Shown: one piece after another, positions 7,301-13,718 of the stretch
How the letters are laid out: every line of letters starts with the position of its first letter
Numbering within the stretch: position 1 is the first letter of the stretch
From: Desulfohalobiaceae bacterium
GTDB taxonomy: Bacteria > Desulfobacterota > Desulfovibrionia > Desulfovibrionales > Desulfothermaceae
Direction: 5' to 3'
NCBI GenBank assembly: GCA_021737525.1
Contig: JAIPDU010000011.1
Location: 1 to 16,964, forward strand
DNA: 16,964 bases
The notes under the pieces: model-generated
Told to the model about the DNA's origin: nothing
Database searches by the model: none
Seen by the model: only the letters and a program-made list of their open reading frames with translations
Position numbers and translations under genes: made by a program

Positions 7301-7308
7301 AAGCCGGG
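7301..7308. repeat. Target-site duplication, right copy
   Basis: This is the second AAGCCGGG, directly abutting the right inverted repeat. From here 36 bases of native leader lead to the icd start. Confidence 0.65.
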
Positions 7309-7344
7309 AAGGGAAATAAACCGCAAGCCGGACAAGGAGCGGAT

Positions 7345-8505
7345 ATGCCATCTCAAACAGTGTATTACATCGAGGGCGACGGCATCGGTCCCGAGGTTTC
7401 AGCTGCAGCGCGGCCCGTGTTGGACGAGGCCGTGCGGGTCGCCTACTCCGGTGACAGGGAGCTGGAGTGGCGGGAGCTTTTGGCCGGGGAAAAGGCCTAT
7501 TCCGAAACAGGGGCCTACCTCCCCGAGGAAACGCTGAACAAGCTCAGGCACGAGGCAGACGTCGCTCTGAAGGGCCCCTTGACCACACCCGTGGGAGCCG
7601 GTTTCCGCAGCCTGAATGTCGCGCTGCGGCAGATTTTCGATCTCTATGCCTGCATCCGGCCGGTGCGTTACTTCCAGGGGATCCAGACCCCGGTCAAGCG
7701 CCCCGAGGACGTGGACATCGTCGTATTCCGGGAGAACACCGAGGATGTCTACGCCGGCATCGAATGGGCCGCCGGAAGCCCGGAGGCCAGGGGGCTCATC
7801 GAGTTCATGCGGGAGCGCTACCAGACGGAGGTGGATCCGGAGAGCGCCATCGGGATCAAGCCGATTACCGAGGCCGGGAGCAAACGCCTGGTGCGCCGGG
7901 CCATCCGGTTTGCCCTGCAGCAGAAGCGTCCCAGTGTGACCCTCATGCACAAGGGCAACATCATGAAGTTCACCGAAGGGGCCTTCTGTTCCTGGGGCTT
8001 CGAATTGGCCCGGGAGGAGTTCGGGGACTCCTGCGTGAGCGAGGACAAGGCCCGCGATAAGGACGAGGACAGGCTCCTGATCAAGGATCGGATCGCGGAC
8101 AATATGTTTCAGCAGGTGCTCACCAGGCCCTCGGAATACAGTGTCCTGGCCACGACCAATCTCAACGGGGACTACATCTCCGACGCCCTGGCGGCTCAAG
8201 TGGGCGGCCTGGGACTGGCTCCGGGGGCAAATGTGGGGGACGATCTGGCCGTATTCGAGGCCACCCACGGTTCAGTGCCCAAGAGGGCGGGAACGGACAG
8301 CGCCAACCCCTCCAGCCTGATCCTCTCCGGTGCGCTCATGCTGGAGCACCTGGGCTGGCACGAGGCTTCGACCGCCATTCATCGGGCCCTGGAGCGGACC
8401 ATCCACAAGGGCCGGGTTACCTACGATCTGGCCAGGTTGATGGACAACTCCGAGACTGTCGGCTGCAGGGAGTTCGCCGAGCTCATCGCGGAAAACATGG
8501 AGTAG
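7345..8505 (+). CDS. icd: Isocitrate dehydrogenase, NADP-type
   Basis: It oxidatively decarboxylates isocitrate to 2-oxoglutarate, mainly for glutamate synthesis in an anaerobe or as part of a TCA route. At 386 residues it is a homodimeric-type enzyme. S89 and N91 in FRSLNVALRQ, R95, R105 and R129 are the isocitrate-binding set that separates it from isopropylmalate dehydrogenase. Y136 and K203 are catalytic, and D252, D276 and D280 bind metal. Near the coenzyme, K313-R314 take the place of E. coli K344-Y345, and Y360 and R364 match Y391 and R395, favouring NADP. The Tyr-to-Arg change at 314 is notable. AAGGAG at 7334-7339 supports the ATG. The 78-bp inserted element ends 44 bp upstream. The TAG stop lies inside a hairpin shared with rarA. 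S89 is equivalent to the Ser phosphorylated by AceK in E. coli; no aceK is in the window. Confidence 0.95.
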   Translation: MPSQTVYYIEGDGIGPEVSAAARPVLDEAVRVAYSGDRELEWRELLAGEKAYSETGAYLPEETLNKLRHEADVALKGPLTTPVGAGFRSLNVALRQIFDLYACIRPVRYFQGIQTPVKRPEDVDIVVFRENTEDVYAGIEWAAGSPEARGLIEFMRERYQTEVDPESAIGIKPITEAGSKRLVRRAIRFALQQKRPSVTLMHKGNIMKFTEGAFCSWGFELAREEFGDSCVSEDKARDKDEDRLLIKDRIADNMFQQVLTRPSEYSVLATTNLNGDYISDALAAQVGGLGLAPGANVGDDLAVFEATHGSVPKRAGTDSANPSSLILSGALMLEHLGWHEASTAIHRALERTIHKGRVTYDLARLMDNSETVGCREFAELIAENME

Positions 8506-8540
8506 CCCGGCACTCATTCACTGAATGAATGCCGGGCTAC
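8502..8540. terminator. Shared hairpin containing the stop codons of icd and rarA
   Basis: GTAGCCCGGCA (8502-8512) pairs perfectly with TGCCGGGCTAC (8530-8540). After one C-A mismatch the inner TCATTC/GAATGA stem (8514-8519 with 8523-8528) closes on a triloop. The icd TAG (8503-8505) and the rarA TAG (8537-8539 on the complement) occupy mirror positions in the stem. Neither strand has a T-run, so it may end transcription with help, block antisense read-through, or protect both 3' ends. Confidence 0.75.
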
Positions 8541-9769
8541 TCCGAGCCGTGCTTCTTCCTGCTCGCACGCAGCTTCTTTTTGAGCCAGAGAAAGATTCGG
8601 GGCTCCTGGCCCTGATCCTTGGGTTGATAGAAGCTTTTGCCCCGCACCTCTTCCGGGAGGTACTCCTGCTCCACCCAGGCCCCGGGATAGGCGTGGGGAT
8701 ACTTGTAGTCCTTCCCGAAACCCCACTTGCGCTGCAGCCCCGAGGCCGGATTGCGCAAATGGAGCGGCACCGGCTTGATTCCGTTCTTGCGGATTTCCTT
8801 CTGGGCCGCGAGGTATGCGGAGTATGCGGAATTGCTCTTGGGGGCCAGGGCAAGGTAGGTCACGGTCTCAGACAGGGGGATGAACCCCTCGGGCATGCCC
8901 ACGGTCTCCACGGCCTGGAGACAGGAGACCGCCAGGTTGAGCCCCTCGGGATCGGCCAGCCCCACATCCTCGGATGCGGAGAGGATGAGCCTGCGGCAGA
9001 TAAAGCGCGGATCCTCTCCGCGCTCCAGCATACAGGCCAGATAGTACAGGGCGGCGTCCGGGTCGCTGCCCCGGATGGACTTGATCAGGGCGGAGGCCAG
9101 CTCGTAGTGGCTGTCCCCGTCGCGGTCGCCTCGTTGAACTATTTCCGGCAGGAGCTTGGAGATGCTTTCCGGATCCAGGTTCTCCGGCGGCAGATCCCGG
9201 CAGTATTCCAGAAAGTTGAGAAAGGTCCTGGCGTCGCCCTGAGAAACGGAAATGATCCGATCCAGGCTCTCCCGGGGCATCTCCAGCCCCAGGTGCCGGC
9301 TCGCGCGGTCTGCGATGGCCTGCAGGTCTTCCTTGCTCAAGGAGCTGAAGCGAAGAATAAGGAGACGGGATAGGAGCTGGTTGGTCACGGAAAAGGCAGG
9401 GTTTTCCGTTGTGGTGGCCAAGAGGGTGATGCGGCCGGCCTCCAGGTGGGGAAGAAAGAAGTCCTGCTGGCTTTTGCTGAAGCGGTGCAGTTCGTCCAGG
9501 ATCAGGGTATCGCTTTCCTCCAGCCGACGGCGCAGGTCGGAAAGTCCGGTCTCCGGGGCGCTGACCCGGACGAATCGCTTGTTGAGATTTTGGGCCAGAA
9601 GCAGGGCGGCGGTGGACTTGCCGCTGCCCGGAGGGCCGAAGAAAAGGATGCTGGGCAGCCGCTTCTGTTCCCTGAGGTTGGCCAGCTTTCCCTTGAGATG
9701 CTCCTGGCCGATAAACTGGGAGAAATCCGTGGGTCTGAGGATTTCCGCCAGGGGTGTTGGTTCGGTCAA
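8537..9769 (-). CDS. rarA: Replication-associated recombination protein A (RarA/MgsA), AAA+ ATPase
   Basis: This 410-residue AAA+ ATPase belongs to the RarA/MgsA/WRNIP1 family, related to clamp-loader subunits. It acts at stalled replication forks with single-strand-binding protein. Walker A is GPPGSGKST (45-53). Walker B is LILDELHRF (89-97), with the family's KSQQDFFLPHLE directly after. Sensor 1 is TTTEN (119-123) and the arginine finger region is SRLLILR (134-140). The C-terminal half carries the RarA oligomerisation domain, with SASEDVGLADP and the conserved KYPHAYPG motif near the end. The start is a TTG at 9769 preceded by AAGGAG (9780-9785, 10-base spacing). The length is slightly below E. 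coli RarA (447). It is the last gene of a - strand group and follows the zinc-ribbon gene by 144 bp, across a hairpin. Confidence 0.93.
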   Translation of the reverse strand: MTEPTPLAEILRPTDFSQFIGQEHLKGKLANLREQKRLPSILFFGPPGSGKSTAALLLAQNLNKRFVRVSAPETGLSDLRRRLEESDTLILDELHRFSKSQQDFFLPHLEAGRITLLATTTENPAFSVTNQLLSRLLILRFSSLSKEDLQAIADRASRHLGLEMPRESLDRIISVSQGDARTFLNFLEYCRDLPPENLDPESISKLLPEIVQRGDRDGDSHYELASALIKSIRGSDPDAALYYLACMLERGEDPRFICRRLILSASEDVGLADPEGLNLAVSCLQAVETVGMPEGFIPLSETVTYLALAPKSNSAYSAYLAAQKEIRKNGIKPVPLHLRNPASGLQRKWGFGKDYKYPHAYPGAWVEQEYLPEEVRGKSFYQPKDQGQEPRIFLWLKKKLRASRKKHGSE

Positions 9770-9797
9770 GCCCTAGAGGCTCCTTCCCTGCATCGAT

Positions 9798-9823
9798 CAC
9801 GGGGAGCCTGCTGGCTCCCCGTG
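9798..9823 (-). other. Strong intercistronic hairpin upstream of rarA
   Basis: CACGGGGAGCC (9798-9808) and GGCTCCCCGTG (9813-9823) form a perfect 11-bp GC-rich stem with a TGCT loop. It lies 12 bases upstream of the rarA ribosome site and 90 bases after the zinc-ribbon gene. No T-run follows in the - direction, so RNA processing or partial termination between the two genes is more likely than a full terminator. Confidence 0.6.
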
Positions 9824-9913
9824 CCTTGGGGACGCGTTTGCTGTTTTTCTTCCGGCTGTGGGGGCAGCTTAGGGCCCGGACCATCCAATGGGGCCTGGAA
9901 GGTCCCGGCCGGA

Positions 9914-10633
9914 TCAGGAGCGCTTCTTCCCTCCGGAGCTGCTGTCCTCGGAGTCGCTCTCGATATCGTCGAGGATGGAGGTGATGTCCAGGTCGAGCTC
10001 GTCCTGATCCATGGTCAGGGCTTCATCCTCTGGGGTTTCCTCCGCGGGGGCTCCCTCCTCGGTTTCCGGGCCCTGCTCATCGATCTCGATCTCCAGGTCG
10101 GGCTCCTGATTCCCGCCTGCCGAGTCACGGGCCCCGGCGCCCTCTTCAGTATTCTCCGGGGAGGAAGTATCGCTTCCCTCGGTCAGGTCTGCCGAGAAAT
10201 CCTCCAGTCCATCGAAGTCGATTTCGTCGTCAACCTCCTCGGCGGATTCACTTCCGGCCTTTTGCCCGGCGCTCTGCTCCTCTTCCAGTGGGGGCGCGGA
10301 CGCTTCACCCTGTACATCCATCAGATCCGCCTCTTCGATGTCGATCTCTTCATCCGGTGCTGGAGCTTGCGATTCCTGGGAGGCGGCATGGGAACCAGAG
10401 GCAAACATACCCCCGGACTGCTCCCCCGCGGGCCCATGAGACTGGGCTTCGTATTGCTCTGTTTGGGAGAGGCTTTCCGGAGACACCGGAGTAAAGATAT
10501 TCATCCCTTCCGTGGCCGTGGATACCATCCACTCCATGTTGAATGTCCCCTTCTGCTGGCTCCAATCATAAGCGCACTTGGGGCAGGTGGGAAGATGGTC
10601 AAAGCTGGTATAGTTGCACTTGGGGCAAAACAT
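9914..10633 (-). CDS. Zinc-ribbon protein with long acidic disordered tail, function unknown
   Basis: I do not recognise this 239-residue protein as a named family. Its N-terminus is a four-cysteine zinc ribbon (C3, C6, C17, C20; CPKC…CPKC) followed by a short aromatic segment (YDW, NMEWMV). From about residue 50 it is Ser/Glu/Asp/Pro-rich and probably disordered. Four acidic-hydrophobic stretches recur: DEEIDIEEADL (94-104), DDEIDFDGLEDF (135-146), DLEIEIDE (179-186) and DELDLDITSILDDI (211-224). It ends in a small basic patch (GGKKRS). The ATG has AGGAAGG at 7-base spacing. It sits between the 580-residue gene (168 bp upstream) and rarA (144 bp downstream) on the same strand, probably one transcript. 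A protein-binding adaptor is plausible but unproven; no membrane segment is seen. Confidence 0.75.
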   Translation of the reverse strand: MFCPKCNYTSFDHLPTCPKCAYDWSQQKGTFNMEWMVSTATEGMNIFTPVSPESLSQTEQYEAQSHGPAGEQSGGMFASGSHAASQESQAPAPDEEIDIEEADLMDVQGEASAPPLEEEQSAGQKAGSESAEEVDDEIDFDGLEDFSADLTEGSDTSSPENTEEGAGARDSAGGNQEPDLEIEIDEQGPETEEGAPAEETPEDEALTMDQDELDLDITSILDDIESDSEDSSSGGKKRS

Positions 10634-10801
10634 ACTGAAACCTTCCTGGATGAGGATTGCAAGGATTCCTTGAATAAATTGGCACGAAAAAGGATGCAGG
10701 GCAACCCCCGGGGGTCCGTGGACAGGGCGAGCTTGTGCCCGGGTTCTAGATGCAGGGAGACGTCTCGACGGATCAAGCGATTTCGGTTCGCGTTGGCCCA
10801 G

Positions 10802-12544
10802 TTAGTTGGTTTTTCCTTCGGACATGGTCTTGCTTTTGTGGCTGTTCCGAATGGCGTAAAAATCGTCGAGAAGCTGGACTATTCTTCCGAAGAGCTTGCG
10901 AATGGAGAGACCGTAGGGAGTGAGCTTTTCCGCGGGAGGAGATATGTACTTTTTCTGCAAGTAGCGATCGTTGAGCATACGTTCGGTTAAATGGATGAGC
11001 TGCTCGACAATGCTGTCAAAGTAGCGGACTGTCTCGAATTTGAGGTCGTGGAGGATGTTGTAGGCGTAGCTGAGCATCTGTTGGTAGTTGATCCTCTTTC
11101 CTTTGTAGTGCCTTCGGGAAATGTCCTCCAAGAGCTTGATCTTGCGGGCTTGCTGGATATAGCTGTACTGTTCGTACACCTCTCTATACAAGGGATAGAG
11201 GGACATGAATTCGTCGCGGTATTCTTCCTTCTGGAGATAGTTGTCCAGGACCTTGGTCACCCGCTGGTAGAACTCCTCGGAATAGCCCAGGATCCGGCGC
11301 TGGTGCTTTTTGAGCCATGCGGAGAGGAATTTCAGCCTCTTTTCGTGGGTGTCCGTGTTTTCCACGATCTCGTTGCGCCTGTAGCGGACCCGTCCCTGGT
11401 ACTCCCCCTTGATGATGTCATTGAGGATATAGGTCATCAGGCTGGCGTCCTTGACGATGTTCACGTTGGACAACACAGCCCCGGTCAAGGGATGCACAAC
11501 CTGTTGCCGGCTCACGGAGAGGGCCCGGTCCGTCCGGATATTGTTCGGATCGTACTTGTGCTGCCTGTAGGAGACCTTGAGGATGACTGCGGGTTGATCC
11601 CCCTCGATGAGGAAGCCACCCTTGCGCAGCTGGCGCAGCTGTTCCTTCTGGCTTTTGTCCAATCGCACAAGGGCTGTCTTTTCCAATTGGGGGTACTGGG
11701 TGCATTGGGGCGTGGTGTACAGGGTGGTGAGCGTGCGGTCCGACTCCCCCAGGACCCGGATCAGAAAATCCTCGCCCATCTTGAACAGCCTTCTGGCGAA
11801 GAGCGCGGCGGAGGTCCTTCGTTCCGAAGCGATAGGGAATCCGTAGAGCTCCATGAGGAACTGATACACGAAGTGGCGGTTGACTTCGTAGAGCCTGTTG
11901 TCCCCTGGCTTGAATTTGCCGATGCGCAGACCGAAGCGTTTCAGCTCGGAATCGAGGTCCGAGGGAAAGGAGGCATAGACCCCTGTGAGGTAGAATTCGC
12001 CAGCCGCATTCTTGGCCATGACATGGCCTCTGTCCATGTGAAGGATATAGGGCAGCAGCTGGGGGTAGTTCTGCAGCTCCGTGATCCGTTCGCCCTCCAG
12101 GTCTTTTTGGACCTTGTCCTGCAGATCCTTGGGCAGCCTGCTCTGGAGGATGGATTTGTTGTACTGGATGATGCCCGGCTCGAAGGCGGAGGCAGGGCCG
12201 TTGATATTGTGCAGGGCGTCCTCGACACAGTGGAGCAGGTCGAACTGGAAGATCTCCTGGAAATAGTCGATGGGCCTGTCCAGAACAACGAGGCTGAATC
12301 CGGAGAGGGAGGGGTATTCGTAGAGATTGGACTCGAAGGAGGGCAGAAGCTCCTGCGGAGAAACCAGAGGATAATTGGGGATTTCGCAGAAGGGCTTGAG
12401 CAGGCAGTGCTTGATGTGTATGACGTCCAGGAACTGCTTCAGATTTTCCAGAACGCTAAAGGAGGTGGGGAAAGTGAGCTTGGTCCTCTCTTTCCACAGA
12501 TAGCCCGGAGCTTGCGAAAATGCATCTTGCCAGGAAAAGGCCAT
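10802..12544 (-). CDS. Uncharacterised 580-residue cytoplasmic protein
   Basis: I cannot assign a family. The protein is 580 residues, basic and rich in Tyr, Leu, Arg and Lys. It has no signal peptide, membrane segment, Walker motif or cysteine cluster. The N-terminal half looks mixed alpha/beta, with GEFYLTGVYASFPSDLD near the centre. From about residue 390 it looks helical and charged (KRLKFLSAWLKKHQRR; repeated Y-R-E-x-Y segments) and it ends in a basic tail. Its length and even composition argue for a real conserved gene rather than a shadow; the opposite-strand frames read as reverse-complement noise. The ATG at 12544 lacks a good ribosome site. Upstream lies a clear sigma70-type promoter with two palindromes, giving a leader of about 108 nt. 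It is likely the first gene of a unit with the zinc-ribbon gene and perhaps rarA. Confidence 0.8.
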   Translation of the reverse strand: MAFSWQDAFSQAPGYLWKERTKLTFPTSFSVLENLKQFLDVIHIKHCLLKPFCEIPNYPLVSPQELLPSFESNLYEYPSLSGFSLVVLDRPIDYFQEIFQFDLLHCVEDALHNINGPASAFEPGIIQYNKSILQSRLPKDLQDKVQKDLEGERITELQNYPQLLPYILHMDRGHVMAKNAAGEFYLTGVYASFPSDLDSELKRFGLRIGKFKPGDNRLYEVNRHFVYQFLMELYGFPIASERRTSAALFARRLFKMGEDFLIRVLGESDRTLTTLYTTPQCTQYPQLEKTALVRLDKSQKEQLRQLRKGGFLIEGDQPAVILKVSYRQHKYDPNNIRTDRALSVSRQQVVHPLTGAVLSNVNIVKDASLMTYILNDIIKGEYQGRVRYRRNEIVENTDTHEKRLKFLSAWLKKHQRRILGYSEEFYQRVTKVLDNYLQKEEYRDEFMSLYPLYREVYEQYSYIQQARKIKLLEDISRRHYKGKRINYQQMLSYAYNILHDLKFETVRYFDSIVEQLIHLTERMLNDRYLQKKYISPPAEKLTPYGLSIRKLFGRIVQLLDDFYAIRNSHKSKTMSEGKTN

Positions 12545-12620
12545 TCTACTTGTAGGGAATGCCGGGTTGAGCGGCTTGGTTTTGTGTGAAAATGTGTCCG
12601 ACGCTTAGAATGAGTGGATA

Positions 12621-12638
12621 AGACTCAAATATGAGTCT
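12621..12638. promoter_or_regulatory. Palindrome just downstream of the promoter (possible operator)
   Basis: AGACTCA (12621-12627) and TGAGTCT (12632-12638) are perfect 7-bp arms around AATA. On the - strand it falls at about +14 to +31 from the predicted start of transcription. It could be a repressor site or a hairpin at the 5' end of the mRNA. Confidence 0.5.
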
Positions 12639-12645
12639 CCTCTAC

Positions 12646-12661
12646 AATTTGAATACAAATT
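12646..12661. promoter_or_regulatory. Palindrome overlapping the -10 and start site (possible operator)
   Basis: AATTTG (12646-12651) and CAAATT (12656-12661) surround AATA, the same centre as the neighbouring palindrome. The two centres are 24 bp apart, a little over two helical turns. It overlaps the -10 box and predicted start, where binding would block transcription. Confidence 0.45.
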
Positions 12662-12687
12662 ATACACGATTTTTCCCTGTATGGCAA
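12659..12687 (-). promoter_or_regulatory. Sigma70-type promoter for the 580-residue gene
   Basis: On the - strand TTGCCA (12687-12682, 4/6 match to TTGACA with the first three bases conserved) is followed after exactly 17 bases by a perfect TATAAT (12664-12659). The predicted start is near 12652. It lies in the AT-rich gap between the xerC stop and the 580-residue gene and points at the latter. Confidence 0.75.
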
Positions 12688-12735
12688 ATTCCCCGAGGCT
12701 CTTGTTCATTGACAATATGGAGCTTGTTTGCAGGA

Positions 12736-13662
12736 CTACTTTTTCCCCGAGCGGGGGTGGGTCTCGTCGTAGAGGTGGGTTAGGCGAGCCAGGCTCAGAT
12801 GGGTGTAGCGCTGGGTGGAGGACAGCCTGGAGTGGCCCAGGAGCTCCTGAAGGGAACGAAGGTCGGCGCCGCCTTCCAGGAGATGTGTGGCAAAGCTGTG
12901 CCTCAGGGTATGGGGGCTGATCGATTCCTGAATCCCGGAAGATGTGGAGAGTCGGGATATGATCCGGTTGGCCTGGCGGCGCTGCAGACGCTTGCCCCTC
13001 TGACCGAGGAAAAGAGCGGTTTCCCCGGGGTCGGGCCTGAAGGCCTGCCTGATGTCCAGGTAGGACTTCAGGCGATCCAGGCTCTTGTCCGTCAAGGGGA
13101 CAATGCGCTGCTTCCTCCCCTTGCCCCGGACGCGGATAATCCCCCTGCCCGGCTCGATGTCCTCGAGATCGAGGTCGAGGGCCTCGCTGATCCGGAGCCC
13201 GGAGCCATAGAGGAGCTCTGCCAGGGCGAGGTCGCGCCGGCTTCGAGGGCTCTGATCCTCCTCCGCTTCGAGCATGGCATTGGCTTGCTCGGGATTGAGG
13301 AATCGGGGATGCTCCTGCTTTTGTCTGGGATTGGAGACGCCGTCAGCTGGATTTTCCTCAATGATGCCCGTGCGCAGGCAGTAGCGGAAAAAGCTGCGCA
13401 GGCTGGCCAGCTTTCTGGCGATTGAGCGGCGACTAAGTCTCTTGCGGTGCATATCCCGGACAAATCCGTAGAGGTGTTTCCGTTGAATCCGTCCGGGTTG
13501 ATGCAAGCCGGATTCATTGTGCCGGACGAGATGAGCGTGGAACTGGGCAAGGTCCACGCTGTAGGCGGTGATGCTGGAAGGGGAATGCCCTTTCTGGGCC
13601 GATAGGAAGTCCAGAAAGGATGCCACGGAATGGGGTGTGTCCCTGTCGGTCCATTGGGGCAT
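12736..13662 (-). CDS. xerC: Tyrosine recombinase XerC (XerC/XerD type)
   Basis: This 308-residue site-specific recombinase of the Xer type resolves chromosome dimers at dif. An N-terminal SAM-like DNA-binding domain (about 10-105) precedes the catalytic domain (about 120-295). The active-site set is complete: R157 (GLRISE), K181 (RGKGRKQR), H251 and R254 (HTLRHSFATH), H277 (LGHSRL) and the nucleophile Y286 (TQRYTHLS). The length matches XerC (about 300). The open frame reaches back to 13971, but the extra 103 residues are Arg/Gly-rich shadow sequence overlapping dprA. The ATG at 13662 has AAGGAA (13669-13674, 6-base spacing) and is preferred. It lies 56 bp after dprA, an arrangement seen in many bacteria and probably an operon. 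Whether it is the sole Xer protein (XerH-like) or XerC cannot be told here. Confidence 0.92.
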   Translation of the reverse strand: MPQWTDRDTPHSVASFLDFLSAQKGHSPSSITAYSVDLAQFHAHLVRHNESGLHQPGRIQRKHLYGFVRDMHRKRLSRRSIARKLASLRSFFRYCLRTGIIEENPADGVSNPRQKQEHPRFLNPEQANAMLEAEEDQSPRSRRDLALAELLYGSGLRISEALDLDLEDIEPGRGIIRVRGKGRKQRIVPLTDKSLDRLKSYLDIRQAFRPDPGETALFLGQRGKRLQRRQANRIISRLSTSSGIQESISPHTLRHSFATHLLEGGADLRSLQELLGHSRLSSTQRYTHLSLARLTHLYDETHPRSGKK

Positions 13663-13718
13663 GGCGTGTTCCTTGACTTGCCTCTGCAGGGATTGCCTCA
13701 GGCTCGGTAGCCCATTTC

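Noticed and set aside
10705..10714. CCCCCGGGGG palindrome and CAAGGA-T-TCCTTG dyad (10660-10672) between the 580-residue and zinc-ribbon genes
   Set aside because: Short dyads expected by chance in GC-rich DNA; no promoter or terminator context supports them.
9446..12589. Two long + strand frames (514 and 532 codons) opposite rarA, the zinc-ribbon gene and the 580-residue gene
   Set aside because: They mirror - strand genes, two of which have clear motifs (RarA Walker boxes, CxxC zinc ribbon). The third has a consensus promoter on the - strand. The + translations show no domain.
12736..13662. xerC as an integrase marking a mobile island
   Set aside because: It is a complete Xer-type recombinase in an operon with dprA, a common chromosomal arrangement; no tRNA, att repeats or phage genes are nearby.
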